NCBI GenBank assembly: GCA_965116785.1
Contig: OZ220731.1
Location: forward strand, 3,286,001 to 3,350,000
Reading direction: 5' to 3'
Length of the DNA: 64,000 bases
Source: Bin87 sp965116785
GTDB taxonomy: Bacteria > Chloroflexota > Dehalococcoidia > Lucifugimonadales > UBA3495
Every line of letters begins with the position of its first letter. Position 1 is the first letter of the stretch. Shown here one piece after another: positions 1 through 9,393 of the stretch. Made by a program: the position numbers and the translations under genes. Below the pieces are notes generated by a model that saw only the letters and a program-made list of their open reading frames with translations, did not search any database and was not told where the DNA came from.

Positions 1-1
1 C

Positions 2-913
2 TGGGCATTGCCGGTGCTCACCGTGCTGGCGCCTTCGTCGCGCTACCACCAGCAGCAGGAACGCCGGCACAAGAAAATCACCGACTGGGCCCGCCAGATG
101 ATCATGCTGTTGCGCCGCTGGCTCCCGCACCGCCCCCTGGTGCTGGTGGGGGACAACGGCTACGCCGTGCTCGACCTGCTCCACTGCTGCCAGTCTCTCC
201 GTGAACCGGTCACCCTCATCGCCAGATTGCGCTTGGACGCCGCTCTGTATGCGCCAGCACCGCCCCGCGAGCCGGACCAAAACGGCCGACCGCCGCTGAA
301 AGGCGAGCGGCGACCCTCGCTCAAAACCCTCCTGGATCAGGATCAAGCGGCTTGGACCGTCGCCGCGGTGTCCTGGTACGACGGCACCACCCGCATCATG
401 GAACTCACCTCCCAGACCGCCGTCTGGTATCGCTCGGGGAAGCCAGCGGTGACCATTCGCTGGGTGCTGATCCGCGATCCCCAGGGCACCTTCGACCCCC
501 AAGCCCTGCTCTGCACCGACCCAGCGGCGGACCCGACCCAAATTCTGGAATGGTTTGTGCTGCGTTGGCAATTGGAGGTCACCTTCCAGGAAGTCCGCAC
601 CCACCTGGGTATGGAAACCCAGCGCCAATGGTCCGACCTGGCCATCGCTCGCACCACGCCCATCCTGCTGGGCCTTTTCTCCTGGACTACCCTGGCCGCC
701 CACTCCTTGCAGGAACATCATCCCATCACCCAGCGCACCGCCGCCTGGTATGACAAACCGTCGCCGACTTTCGTGGATGCCATCGCTCTGGTGCGACGTC
801 ACCTATGGCTCGCGTCCGAGGGTTTTTCCCGGTCCGCCGGCAACACCGACATGCAGGAACTCCCCGCCACTCTGTACCACCGAATGGTGGATTCCCTCGC
901 CTACGCCGCTTGA
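2..913 (+). CDS. Transposase, C-terminal part (cut by left edge)
   Basis: The reading frame is open to the first bases of the window, so the N-terminus and first catalytic Asp lie outside. The visible part has the second Asp region (VGDNGYAVLDLL) and a C-terminal glutamate region, FVLRWQLEVTFQEVR. That region fits the Y-(2)-R-(3)-E-(6)-K signature of IS4-like DDE transposases, with F and R in place of Y and K. The phrase RRHKKITDWARQM near the start is typical of IS701/IS4-like transposases. The element's right end probably lies shortly after the stop, but without the left end I could not define inverted repeats. Family assignment is from motif memory; that it is a DDE transposase is fairly sure. 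Confidence 0.8.
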   Translation, partial: WALPVLTVLAPSSRYHQQQERRHKKITDWARQMIMLLRRWLPHRPLVLVGDNGYAVLDLLHCCQSLREPVTLIARLRLDAALYAPAPPREPDQNGRPPLKGERRPSLKTLLDQDQAAWTVAAVSWYDGTTRIMELTSQTAVWYRSGKPAVTIRWVLIRDPQGTFDPQALLCTDPAADPTQILEWFVLRWQLEVTFQEVRTHLGMETQRQWSDLAIARTTPILLGLFSWTTLAAHSLQEHHPITQRTAAWYDKPSPTFVDAIALVRRHLWLASEGFSRSAGNTDMQELPATLYHRMVDSLAYAA

Positions 914-946
914 AATGCGCAAAGCCCAGCTTGGAGGATGACCACC

Positions 947-1594
947 ATGCGCCTTCCCGAAAACCTCGTGCCTACCGTTGTGAAAATGGTTGATTTTGGT
1001 TACCAACCGCCGTCAGTCATTCCTGAAGATGCGGTCAGCGACGCAGAGCTGGCCCAACTGTGCACTGCGGCTCCGCCCTGGAGTCTCATGAAGCAACACC
1101 GAACGGGTCCCAGCTCAACGCCACTCGCTGGGACCTCGACGGCGCAACAACAACCGGCGCCGGAGGAAACGACGACGGCCCGCCCTGACTCCCAAACCAT
1201 GACCGTCACCCGGAGTGTGTCCATGACCCAGTACCGCCAAGCCGCAGACAAAACGCTCCAGGCAATGTGCCTCGTTGAGGAAGCCTGTCTAACGACCCTG
1301 CTGGAGCATATGGCCCAAACCGGCGACGAGAGCGGGATGTCAACGCAGGAGATCGCGGAACGTGTCGGTTTGGTCCGCTGGCTGGGCCCGGGCGTGAGCG
1401 ATGCCGTAGTGGGCAAGGTGTTGTGCCGTCTGGCCATGTCTGACCGGACTAAGCCGATACCGGAGACACTGGCCTCCACCAAGTGGAAGATAGCCGACGT
1501 CGAAGCAGCGATCCGGCCCATGCCCGTAATCGACGTTACGGCGCAATCTGGCCTCGGCGTACGGCAAGGCCAGGTGCACCACTCAGACGAGTGA
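947..1594 (+). CDS. Hypothetical protein with helix-turn-helix-like C-terminal half
   Basis: I do not recognise the family. Residues 1-90 are Pro/Thr/Gln-rich and low in complexity. Residues 95-200 look folded: a helix, then STQEIAERVGL, which resembles a winged-helix recognition unit, then further helices. An in-frame ATG at 938 directly abuts the GGAGG at 933-937, so the ATG at 947 (9-nt spacing) is the better start. The gene follows the left-edge transposase by about 30 bases on the same strand, so it could be a passenger or the interrupted target. Function is unknown; a DNA-binding role is only a guess. Confidence 0.45.
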   Translation: MRLPENLVPTVVKMVDFGYQPPSVIPEDAVSDAELAQLCTAAPPWSLMKQHRTGPSSTPLAGTSTAQQQPAPEETTTARPDSQTMTVTRSVSMTQYRQAADKTLQAMCLVEEACLTTLLEHMAQTGDESGMSTQEIAERVGLVRWLGPGVSDAVVGKVLCRLAMSDRTKPIPETLASTKWKIADVEAAIRPMPVIDVTAQSGLGVRQGQVHHSDE

Positions 1595-1742
1595 GCCGGC
1601 GAAAACGACGACCAGCCGACGGCTCAAATGGTCGACCACGTACCGCAAGGAGAACCGGGCGATGCGGAAACTCCCCTGGCAAACGATGAGGCGCTTACAC
1701 CGAGACGAAATGGGAGGAGGGTGAGCGCGACGGCACCAAGAC

Positions 1743-1946
1743 TTGGCCGCTTTGCGGGTGGAGGGCGCAACGACCGTATCGGTGAAACCAAGGCAGCGAA
1801 TCATTGCACTGGCGGCAGTCTTCTGCGTGGTCATTGCATTGACTGTGGTGGGCTTTCTGTTCGTCCGACCCTCGATCACCAGTGCAACTGACGACGCGTC
1901 GGCCAAGGAGATCGCCATCAGGGTTCTCTGGCATTACTTTGTATGA
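1743..1946 (+). CDS. Possible small single-span membrane protein
   Basis: A 67-codon frame starting with TTG. It has a basic stretch (VKPRQR) followed by one clear hydrophobic helix (LAAVFCVVIALTVVGFLFV) and a short outside tail. A GTG at codon 14 is an alternative start. No strong ribosome site is visible at a good distance from either, so this may be only a fortuitous frame. The composition is membrane-like and unlike the shadow frames around it. Confidence 0.3.
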   Translation: MAALRVEGATTVSVKPRQRIIALAAVFCVVIALTVVGFLFVRPSITSATDDASAKEIAIRVLWHYFV

Positions 1947-2130
1947 ACCTCCGCACACCGCGAATCATGGTACCAACTTTCTCGGCGATCATTGTCCCCG
2001 CGTGGACCGTTAGGTGGCTACGTTGCGAATTTTCGTCTCGTCCTCGTTCTCGCCGACGCAGGCTGTATCGCTGGATACTTGGTTGAGGTAGTGATGCAAG
2101 GGCAGACTGTTTGACGCCAACATCGCGTTT

Positions 2131-2421
2131 ATGAGCGCATGCCAAAACCGTTGCAGCGAGATGTGCCCGCCCCGGCACAGGCCGGGGTCGTGGTATGACC
2201 GCGTTTTGCGAGCGGTGTCCGACCACGGCGGAACGGCGTCGCTGGCCCAATTGTACGGCTGGATGCTGATCCACGGACATCTGCGCCCCCGCGACTACGT
2301 GCTGAGTACCAACGGTCGCCCACGCTATCACCACATCGTGCGAGGCTACTGCCGTGAGTTGTGCGAGATGGGTGAACTGGAGCGCGTGGGACACGGCATT
2401 TACCGGATCACCGACATCTAG
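2131..2421 (+). CDS. Small winged-helix-like hypothetical protein
   Basis: A 96-residue protein. From about residue 22 it reads as a compact winged helix: WYDRVLRAVSDHGGTASLAQLY, then a second helix, then a final wing (ELERVGHGIYRITDI). This layout resembles the N-terminal wHTH of Mrr-type or transcription-regulator proteins, where the last strand ends in a GxYR motif. No catalytic domain is attached. The start is uncertain because no clear Shine-Dalgarno precedes 2131; an ATG at 2161 would remove the Cys-rich beginning. Confidence 0.5.
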   Translation: MSACQNRCSEMCPPRHRPGSWYDRVLRAVSDHGGTASLAQLYGWMLIHGHLRPRDYVLSTNGRPRYHHIVRGYCRELCEMGELERVGHGIYRITDI

Positions 2422-2424
2422 CGT

Positions 2425-2451
2425 ATTGCCTCACCTAAATCGTTAGGCAAT
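2425..2451 (+). other. Inverted repeat just after a stop codon
   Basis: ATTGCCT at 2425-2431 pairs with AGGCAAT at 2445-2451. It lies 4 bases past the preceding gene's stop. There is no T-run after it, so it is a weak candidate for a terminator or an mRNA-end hairpin. Confidence 0.25.
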
Positions 2452-2511
2452 GAAAGTGGTGGCTTCAAAAAATGCTACCGAAACGTCGGAGGCAGCCATG
2501 TGGGTGAAGGC

Positions 2512-2736
2512 ATGAGCATGATGGCTAAACGCGAGTTGCCGGTAAAACTGTCCCACCGATACCGGATGTCTTCAAAGGAGGACAGGACCCGGATCCTCGA
2601 CGAATTCATAGCCGTACCCGGGCATCACCGCAAACACGGCATCAGGTTGCTGGCACAGACCTATGATAATGAGGACACGAACAACCGAGTGCGGCAGATT
2701 CCCCGAACCGAAATCCTGAACCACAACATGTACTAG
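2512..2736 (+). pseudogene. N-terminal stub of an integrase-type transposase
   Basis: The first 40 or so residues (AKRELPVKLSHRYRMSSKED, then RTRILDEFIAVPGHHRKHGI) match the start of a known group of DDE transposases found in high-GC bacteria. After RLLAQ the similarity ends and the frame closes about 25 codons later with no catalytic domain. It is therefore a relic. ATG codons at 2512, 2518 and 2521 are all possible original starts. Confidence 0.55.
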
Positions 2737-2795
2737 GTTGGCAGTGACGAGCACCGGGGCGCCAGGGACAGATGGCGCGCGCTCGATAAGGAGAC

Positions 2796-2993
2796 ATGTA
2801 CGTGGCGAAGAAAATCGTGATGGGTCTCGCGCACGGCGGCGTGTTCGTCCTCGCCGTCATCGTGTTCTACCTGGGGCTCGGCGTGGGCCTGCAGATCAAT
2901 TCGACCTGGGGGACTGCCCTGTGGGTCGTGGCGGCTGCAATAGTGGCGCTCAACGTCCTCTGGATGATTCGCAGAGCTCGAAAGTCGTCGTAG
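2796..2993 (+). CDS. Small two-helix membrane protein
   Basis: A 65-residue protein. The first hydrophobic helix is GGVFVLAVIVFYLGLGVGL and the second is ALWVVAAAIVALNVLWMI, ending in a basic tail (RRARKSS) that should face the cytoplasm. AAGGAG lies a few bases before the ATG, a good ribosome site, which favours a real gene. I do not recognise the family and no neighbour suggests a role. Confidence 0.6.
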   Translation: MYVAKKIVMGLAHGGVFVLAVIVFYLGLGVGLQINSTWGTALWVVAAAIVALNVLWMIRRARKSS

Positions 2994-3252
2994 CGCAATG
3001 GGAACCACACACGAAGACCCCGTCAGGATTGCCGCCGTAGAGGAAACTATGAGAGGTGCCAAGCTTCTTGATTCTGTCCGGCTGGTGGTTTTGGAGACCC
3101 CGGCAACTTGAAAATGGCGAACTCTCCACTGGTGTCATCTGCTCATTGGCTTTGAACCAAGGTTTGATAGCAACGTGCACGCGTTGCGGTCCCTCTGACC
3201 GGTGGATTCGTATTGGATCGGTAATTCGATCTTAGAGGTTACAATTACGCAC

Positions 3253-4296
3253 ATGCCGCCTCTACCGTTGTCACTGGCCGTCCTGGCCAGGCTCTTCATA
3301 CTGGGGATGGGGTTGTTTATTCCGGCAGCCTGCTCGTTCGGTTCAGGTCAACCGGTTGCCTGCGGCACAGACGACCGCGAGTTGAAGGTGGGCTTCTACG
3401 CCTATTTCGCGCCGGTCAGCTACAGCGAGAGCGATGACCCTTCCTCCCCAGGGTTTAACGTGCACCGGGGCTATGAGGCGGACCTGCTGACCGGCCTGGA
3501 GGCTATGGAAGACCCCAGGCTGTCCTTCTCCCGCTGGGGTCTGGCCCAGTGAGATGACATCTGGCTGCAATCCGCCTCAGACCGGTACGATGTGGTCGGG
3601 GGCGGCATTACCATTCTGGAGTCTCGGACCAGGGACGCCCAGGACAGGGAAGCGGTGGCCTTTACATCCGGTCACGTATCCTTCCGCCAGTCCCTGCTGG
3701 TGAGGGCCGAGGACGCAGGGAAGATCGCCAGCCACGCTGACCTGAACGGGGACATGCGTGTCGGGGTGCTGGCTGGCACTACCGGAGAGCACCGTCTGTT
3801 GGAGTTGCTGGGGTTGGTCAATGACCAAGGGGAGCTGGTTAAAGGTGTGAGGGTTGAAACACCGGAGGGTCCGCTGGCGGCCGAAGGCACGGGGGACTAT
3901 TTCATCACTGCGGCGGGCGCATCCTCGAATCTGGAGGGCAGGACCCGGCTCTATCCCCCCAGTACAGACGGTCCCCAAGTTGTTTATCTAGGGAGCGAGC
4001 TGGGCGAAGCGGAACTCTTGGAAGGGCTGGCCGACGGCAGGATAGACGCGGTAGCTCGGGGAGAGATCGGCAACCTGGACGCGGCGCATTCCTCCGAAGG
4101 CGCGTTTGCGGTCACCGCACTGGACGACCGGGTTGAGATCGGCGGCTTTACGCTGGCGGCGTCGGACACCCAATTGCTTGCTTGCTTGGACGAGAGAATC
4201 AACTGGCTCACCAATAACCGGAACATCGGGTACGGCGAATGGCTGGACAACCCTGCGGTGTTCCTGGAACGGGCAAGGGAGTGGAACGAAAGATAG
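3253..4296 (+). pseudogene. Amino-acid-type ABC transporter substrate-binding protein, interrupted by TGA
   Basis: The protein begins with a signal peptide ending in a lipobox (PAAC). It continues through a periplasmic binding-protein fold of the SBP_bac_3 (polar amino-acid) family: LKVGFYAYFAPV, GYEADLLTGL, YDVVGGGITIL, VGVLAGTTGEHRL and a C-terminal GYGEWLDNP. One in-frame TGA at 3550-3552 splits it. Reading resumes in the same frame with DDIWLQSASDRYDVVGGG, and the stop sits where a Trp (TGG) would suit the family. All other features are intact, so this is a one-base nonsense allele or a very young pseudogene. No permease or ATPase gene is adjacent. The start at 3253 gives a proper signal peptide; an in-frame upstream start at 3202 would not. 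Confidence 0.75.
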
Positions 4297-4434
4297 GAGG
4301 TCGGCCCCTGAACTGAAGCGGGGCAATAGGCCGACGCCAATCTCTACTGTCGCGCAACCTCGAGGCTCTGGTAAAGTGAAGTGGCGGGGGAATTCGTGCC
4401 GCGATTTCTGACTTCCCGCGGCTATCTGGCATAA

Positions 4435-5856
4435 ATGAACGACGCAACATCCACGCCACCCGTAAAGTTGCCGCCGGGCCCACGGGGCCTGCCGGTGTTT
4501 GGCTCGCTGCTGGAACTGCGCCAAGACACCCATCTGGCCATTGACCGGCTGGCCCGCCGCCACGGCGACATCTGCCTGCTGCGCTTCGGCAGCGTGCCGA
4601 CGGTGATAATCAGCCATCCGGACCTCTTGCAGGAAACCTTCGGCAGACCTGAACTGGCCGACCGCTGGGTCAGCGAGATCATGGACATTCTGAGCAGCCA
4701 GAAAGACCTGGTGCTGGCTCCCTACGGCGACCGCTGGCGTCAGATGCAGCGTTTCGCCAACCGCGAATTGCTCAGCGCGCGCAACCTCGATAATATGCGC
4801 GAGCGTCACATCGAGGGCATAGTCAACGGGCTGGTGGACCAGATGGTCACGATGGGAGAGGCCGGCGAGCTGGTTTCCCCGCCGGTGATGGTGGCCCGCA
4901 GCAATTCCGAGATGATGTTCCGCTCCGTCTTTGGATGGGATGACGACACTGGTGAGGAGTTCACGCAACTAAGGGGCGCGCTGTTGGAGCACGTCAACTG
5001 GATCTTCTCGAATGCCACCGCCACCAACCTGGCGGACTACATTCCCTGGATGAGGTTCCTGCCCAACAATTCGCTCAAGGAAGCCGTCAGGCAGTCGGAG
5101 ATCGGCACTGCAATCATGGATTCGCTGGTGGCGGGCGCCCGCAACCGCCCCGGCCTGGACCTGTCGGCCCCGACCTGCCTGGTGGAGGTGATGCTGGCGC
5201 AAGAGGAGGCGGGCGAGATCGAGAGTGACATGATCAACGACCTGTGCATGGACCTGCTGATCGCTGGCACCGACACCTCGGCGCAAACCGTGAATTGGAC
5301 TCTCCTGCTGCTGGCCAACCGCCCGGAGGTTCAGGCCAAAGTCCACGAGGAGTTGGACCGGGTGATCGGGCCCGACGCCCTGCCCACGGTGGACGACCGG
5401 ACGCGGTTGCCCTACATCTTCGCCTGCTTGGCCGAGTCCATGCGCTACCGCACCATTGGCCCGTTGGGGGTGCCGCACCAGGCTACGAGAGACACCGAGG
5501 TGGGCGGCTACCTGGTGCCGGCGGGAGCGCAGGTGTTGGGCAACATCTATTCTATCCACCACGACCCGCGCTTCTGGGACGCGCCGGACCGGTTCGTCCC
5601 GGATCGGTTTTTGCCCCAGCCAGATGGCACTCCCGCCGCCGCGCTGACCGGCAATGCGTTCATTCCCTTCGGCACTGGGCATCGTCGCTGCCCCGGCCGC
5701 CGCTTCGCCGAGACCACCGTCTGGCTTCACGTGACCCGGATGCTGCACCGCCTGCGCTTCGAGACACCGGGAGGCAAACCGTTGTCTGAGGCCGAAGTGT
5801 TCGGTTTGGCGATCTCGCCCAAACCTTACTTCCTGCGGGCGGAGCGGCGTCGGTAA
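4435..5856 (+). CDS. Cytochrome P450 of microsomal (class II-like) style, no membrane anchor
   Basis: A haem-thiolate monooxygenase of 473 residues. It opens with the proline-rich PPGPRGLPVFGSLLEL hinge typical of eukaryotic CYP2/CYP17-like enzymes but lacks the preceding transmembrane helix, so it should be soluble. The I-helix oxygen-binding motif AGTDTS is at about 277-282, the ExxR motif (ESMR) at about 334-337 and the haem loop FGTGHRRCPG with Cys419. Length and order are complete. No ferredoxin or reductase gene is beside it, so electrons must come from elsewhere. The substrate cannot be told from sequence. No good Shine-Dalgarno precedes the ATG. A dead P450 of another type lies at 54.3-54.7 kb. 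Confidence 0.92.
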   Translation: MNDATSTPPVKLPPGPRGLPVFGSLLELRQDTHLAIDRLARRHGDICLLRFGSVPTVIISHPDLLQETFGRPELADRWVSEIMDILSSQKDLVLAPYGDRWRQMQRFANRELLSARNLDNMRERHIEGIVNGLVDQMVTMGEAGELVSPPVMVARSNSEMMFRSVFGWDDDTGEEFTQLRGALLEHVNWIFSNATATNLADYIPWMRFLPNNSLKEAVRQSEIGTAIMDSLVAGARNRPGLDLSAPTCLVEVMLAQEEAGEIESDMINDLCMDLLIAGTDTSAQTVNWTLLLLANRPEVQAKVHEELDRVIGPDALPTVDDRTRLPYIFACLAESMRYRTIGPLGVPHQATRDTEVGGYLVPAGAQVLGNIYSIHHDPRFWDAPDRFVPDRFLPQPDGTPAAALTGNAFIPFGTGHRRCPGRRFAETTVWLHVTRMLHRLRFETPGGKPLSEAEVFGLAISPKPYFLRAERRR

Positions 5857-6431
5857 CCTTCTGACCGACAAAGGAAGGAGCCGGGCTGGAAGAAGTGCGG
5901 ACGGAACGGGATGGTGATGCGCGGCGGCGCCGGGGTGGGCGGCGTCCGTATTCCTGGGGTGCCGGGGTGGAGTGCGCCTACACCACCGGCTGTGCGCCGC
6001 GTCACGCGGCATAGGATACCTGGCTCAGTCAGGAGGAATTCGGAGGAAATTCCTGGGCCAACCGACCCACCTCGAAGCGAAAGCCTAGAGGGAAAGTAGC
6101 ATGTCGGTAAAGCGGCTACGGCCTGAAGGCATTGTAGGGCCGGTTCCGCAAGGTCCGCGCGATCTGGTGAAAGCTGGATTGCCTGAACCCCAGTCTCCAG
6201 TTGGTGTTTGGTGTCACCCGCCGGTAGAACGCCTGGAACCCGGCGCTGCTCATTGCACCGGTCAGTTGCCTGGACCGGCACAACTCCGATGAGCGAACGA
6301 TGGCCAGTGTGGTCATTCAAGGGGAAGAACGGGGCACCTACAGTCGCGCTAGATACGTCCTATGCCGAACGACAACAGGGGACAACGCTCTACCTGGATA
6401 CGCTCTCGCCACCACGGTATTGGCCAAAGCA
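5857..6431. other. Stretch without a recognised gene
   Basis: Between the P450 stop and a small minus-strand membrane gene I see no coding frame with protein-like composition, no insertion-sequence end and no RNA gene. Confidence 0.5.
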
Positions 6432-6680
6432 CTAGCCGTCGCGTCTAAAGGCAACGCATCTCGCCCTGAGAATGCGAAACGCCACCACGATGACGGCCGC
6501 CAACGCCAATCCCGTGAGCAGCACAAAGGACCAGAAAAATAACGAGGAGGAAAATAAGGCTCCAACGAGCCATGACTCTGCAAACTGGTCCAAGAACCGT
6601 GGCCCAAACACGGGTATTGCCAGAGTCACCACTAGAGCGTAGATGACCACAATTGACAGGACCACGAGTGCCGTCTTCAT
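6432..6680 (-). CDS. Small two-helix membrane protein
   Basis: An 82-residue protein starting MKTALVVLSIVVIYALVV. The first hydrophobic segment is followed by a short loop (FGPRFLDQFAESW) and a second long hydrophobic segment, with a basic tail (RILRARCVAFRRDG). AGGAG lies about 8 bases before the ATG at 6680, which fixes the start although the frame is open further upstream. The gene reads away from the truncated group II intron, whose 5' edge lies only tens of bases from its start codon. The family is not recognised. Confidence 0.55.
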   Translation of the reverse strand: MKTALVVLSIVVIYALVVTLAIPVFGPRFLDQFAESWLVGALFSSSLFFWSFVLLTGLALAAVIVVAFRILRARCVAFRRDG

Positions 6681-7141
6681 GGCAGTACTCCTGTGGTCAT
6701 TATAAGTGGAAACCAGCAGAGCCAAAACCCCGGCGTCAAACGGAACGCGGGATGGCCTACGGGGGAGACACCTATGGTCACGGAGTTCTCGTAGTAGTCC
6801 GAGGGCGGGAAAGCCGTCCACATGGCGAAGGAGGACAGGTGGTTTCGACGGAATACAACAGGGAGGTATGCAGAATGCAAGGCGCCGGAACTGTATTGAA
6901 CGTCATACGCGAACGCGGAGAACGAGGATTGCCGCTGGAGAACATCTATCGGCTGCTTTACAACCGGAACCTTTACCTGCGGGCCTACGGTCGCATCTAC
7001 TCAAACCAGGGGGCTACGACCAGGGGAGTCACCGCAGAGACCATGGACGGTATGTCACTGGCGAAAATCGACCGCATCATCCAAGCCCTGCGCTGCGAGC
7101 GGTTCCGGTGGACGCCGGTGCGTCGGGTCAACATTCCCAAG

Positions 7142-8827
7142 TGTTGCTGTTCTACGATTCTGTCATCCCCTAACTGGTCAGCGAAAATGTCCTTCTGATG
7201 AAGGACGTAACGTTGAACCAAAAAGAACAAGCCAGACTCTCAGTGCTCAACTCCGTTCTGGAATACCAGGTCCCCATCGCCGAAGCAGCCGAGCTGCTGG
7301 GCGTGTCGCCACGCCACGCTCGCCGGATGCTGGCCGCTTACCGTAACCGTGGTGCCGCCGCGTTGGCTCACGGCAACCGAGGCCGTCGTCCCCACAACGC
7401 TACCTCGCCCGCCGAGGCCGCTGCGGTGGTGCAGCTGGCGACGGAGCGCTACGAGGGCGCTAACTACACCCACCTCACCGAGTTGCTCAATGAGCGAGAA
7501 AGCATCGACCTGAGTCGGCCCACGGTGCGGCGCATTCTCACCAAAGCGGGCATCGGCAGTCCCCGCAGTCGGCGCTCGCCACAACACCGGTTTCGCCGCC
7601 AGCGGATGCCCCAGGCGGGAATGCTGGTGCAGATGGACGGCAGCCATCACGCCTGGTTGGAGAACCGAGGCCCCAAGTTTGCCCTGCTGCTTGCAGTGGA
7701 CGATGCTACCAGCGCCGTGGTCAACGCCGTGTTTTGCACCGGCGAAACTACCGACGGCTACTTCACTTTGCTGGAGGGCTTGATCGAGGGTTGGGGCATC
7801 CCATTGGCGCTTTACAGCGACCGCCACGCGGTCTTCAAGCACAACGCCCGTAAACCGGAGACTGCGGCGGAAGCCACCCAGTTCACCCGGTCCCTGCAGG
7901 AACTGGGCATCCGGCAGATCTTCGCCCGTTCGCCACAGGCCAAGGGCCGGGTGGAACGGGCGGCAGGGACCTTCCAGGATCGGCTGGTGACCGAACTGCG
8001 CCTGGCCGATGCCAGGACCATGGATCATGCCACGGCGGTGCTGCGGGATTTCCTGCCTCGCTACAACGCCCGTTTCGCCGTGCAGCCGGAGCATCCGGAA
8101 CCGGCCTACCGCCCAGCTGATCCCGATCTGTGTCTACCAGAAATCCTGTGCTTCAAGGACACCCGCAAGGTGGGCCGAGACAACACGGTGAAGTACAACT
8201 GGCGGGTCCTGCAACTGCTGCCCGACCAGGAGCAGGCCAGCTACGCCGGCCTGCGGGTGGAGGTGCTGGAACGGCCCGATGGCCAACTCATCGTCAGGTA
8301 CAAAGGCCGCCGCGTCGCCACCCAGGAACCGCCGCCGCGGATGGGTGCCCTGTGGGCTGGGGTAACCGCCTGGTCCCCGGGACCTGAACTCAAACGCGTC
8401 GTCAGCAGCGTGGGGGATCACCACATCAGCAGGTCCCAGCAGCGCCGTCTGGCTGCCCTGGAACCGGTGCGTCCAGCCAAAGCTGCCGCCAAACCTATCG
8501 CCGGAAAGGAGGCCATTGGCAAGGACGCCGACAACAAGGCGACGAACCCGTGGACGCGTACGCCCACGCCAACCCAACTGGCCCGGTGGAAGGCGATCCA
8601 GCAGGGCCGGCTGAAGGGGCTGTCCTTGCGCGCCATCTCCCGTGAATTGGGCATATCCCGCGTGACCGTGCGCAAGTACGCCTACGCTGAGAAGCCGCCG
8701 ACGAAGAAACTCAGCGCCAAAGAACGCGCCAAGCTTCAGGCCCTACGCAACTCCTCCACTGCAGCCAACTAGCCATGCGGACATTTTCGCTTTTCATTTA
8801 ATGGGACCGAATCGCTGGACAACAACA
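7142..8827 (+). mobile_element. ISNCY (IS1202-group) insertion sequence inside the intron RT gene
   Basis: The ends are imperfect inverted repeats starting TGTTG. Comparing 7142-7164 with the reverse complement of 8805-8827 gives 18 identities over 23 positions. The same 6 bases, CCCAAG, flank both sides (7136-7141 and 8828-8833), consistent with a target duplication, and removing one copy plus the element rejoins the RT reading frame at IPK-PNGK. A second, internal inverted repeat (AGCGAAAATGTCC at 7180 and its complement at 8779) may be a transposase-binding site. The element is 1.69 kb and carries one intact transposase gene. Confidence 0.75.
7198..8772 (+). CDS. ISNCY-family (IS1202-like) DDE transposase
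   Basis: A 524-residue transposase. Residues 10-60 form a helix-turn-helix (EAAELLGVSPRHARRML). The integrase-like core runs from about 135 to 290, with the first Asp in MLVQMDGSHHAWLE, the second in LYSDRHAVFKH and the Glu in SPQAKGRVERAAGTFQDRL. The C-terminus has a second helix-turn-helix-like segment (LRAISRELGISRVTVRKYA) that is unusual enough to mention. The frame is intact, so this element could still move. The TAG stop is followed closely by the right inverted repeat. No clear Shine-Dalgarno is seen, as is common for transposases. Confidence 0.85.
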   Translation: MKDVTLNQKEQARLSVLNSVLEYQVPIAEAAELLGVSPRHARRMLAAYRNRGAAALAHGNRGRRPHNATSPAEAAAVVQLATERYEGANYTHLTELLNERESIDLSRPTVRRILTKAGIGSPRSRRSPQHRFRRQRMPQAGMLVQMDGSHHAWLENRGPKFALLLAVDDATSAVVNAVFCTGETTDGYFTLLEGLIEGWGIPLALYSDRHAVFKHNARKPETAAEATQFTRSLQELGIRQIFARSPQAKGRVERAAGTFQDRLVTELRLADARTMDHATAVLRDFLPRYNARFAVQPEHPEPAYRPADPDLCLPEILCFKDTRKVGRDNTVKYNWRVLQLLPDQEQASYAGLRVEVLERPDGQLIVRYKGRRVATQEPPPRMGALWAGVTAWSPGPELKRVVSSVGDHHISRSQQRRLAALEPVRPAKAAAKPIAGKEAIGKDADNKATNPWTRTPTPTQLARWKAIQQGRLKGLSLRAISRELGISRVTVRKYAYAEKPPTKKLSAKERAKLQALRNSSTAAN

Positions 8828-8859
8828 CCCAAGCCCAACGGCAAGACCCGCGTCCTGGG

Positions 8860-8905
8860 TGTCATTTTTCAGGTTCTTTAGTCCGGTAAATCGCGAAAAT
8901 TGACA
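8860..8905. repeat. 46-bp mini-element with TGTCA...TGACA ends
   Basis: The sequence begins TGTCATTTTTC and ends GAAAATTGACA, so its two ends are near-perfect inverted repeats. It sits exactly where about 55 codons of the intron RT are missing. The simplest reading is a solo remnant left after internal deletion of another insertion sequence, with loss of adjacent target DNA. Confidence 0.45.
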
Positions 8906-9393
8906 CAGCAAGTGGTTCGTCCAGGGCGACATCAAGGGGTGCTTTGACAACATCGACCACGATGTCCTGTTGTCGGCGCTCGGCGAGAAGCTCCACGACA
9001 ACCGTTTCCTGCGCCTGCTCAAGCACCTGCTGAAGGCTGCTACGCGAGGACTGGAAGTATGGCCGCACGCTGAGCGGAACCCCGCAAGGCGGCATCGTCA
9101 GCCCCATCCTCGCCAATATCTACCTGGACCGGTTGGACAAGTTCGTCGAGAACATGCTGATACCAGCACACACCCGAGGAAAAGCCCGGAGGCGCACCCC
9201 CTCCTACCGCACGTTAGTCAAACGTGTGGCAGCGGCCCGGCGGACAGGGAATCACGCTGAAGCTGTCAAGGGCGCACCAAAGCTGGGCCGGCCGGGCGGA
9301 GTAAAACTGGACCACCGGGGCGGTGCCTGACGGCCCGGGGCGGGGTGGGGCCCCCCGCATTGACGACGGTCCGGCATTGGCATCTGCGGGGCG

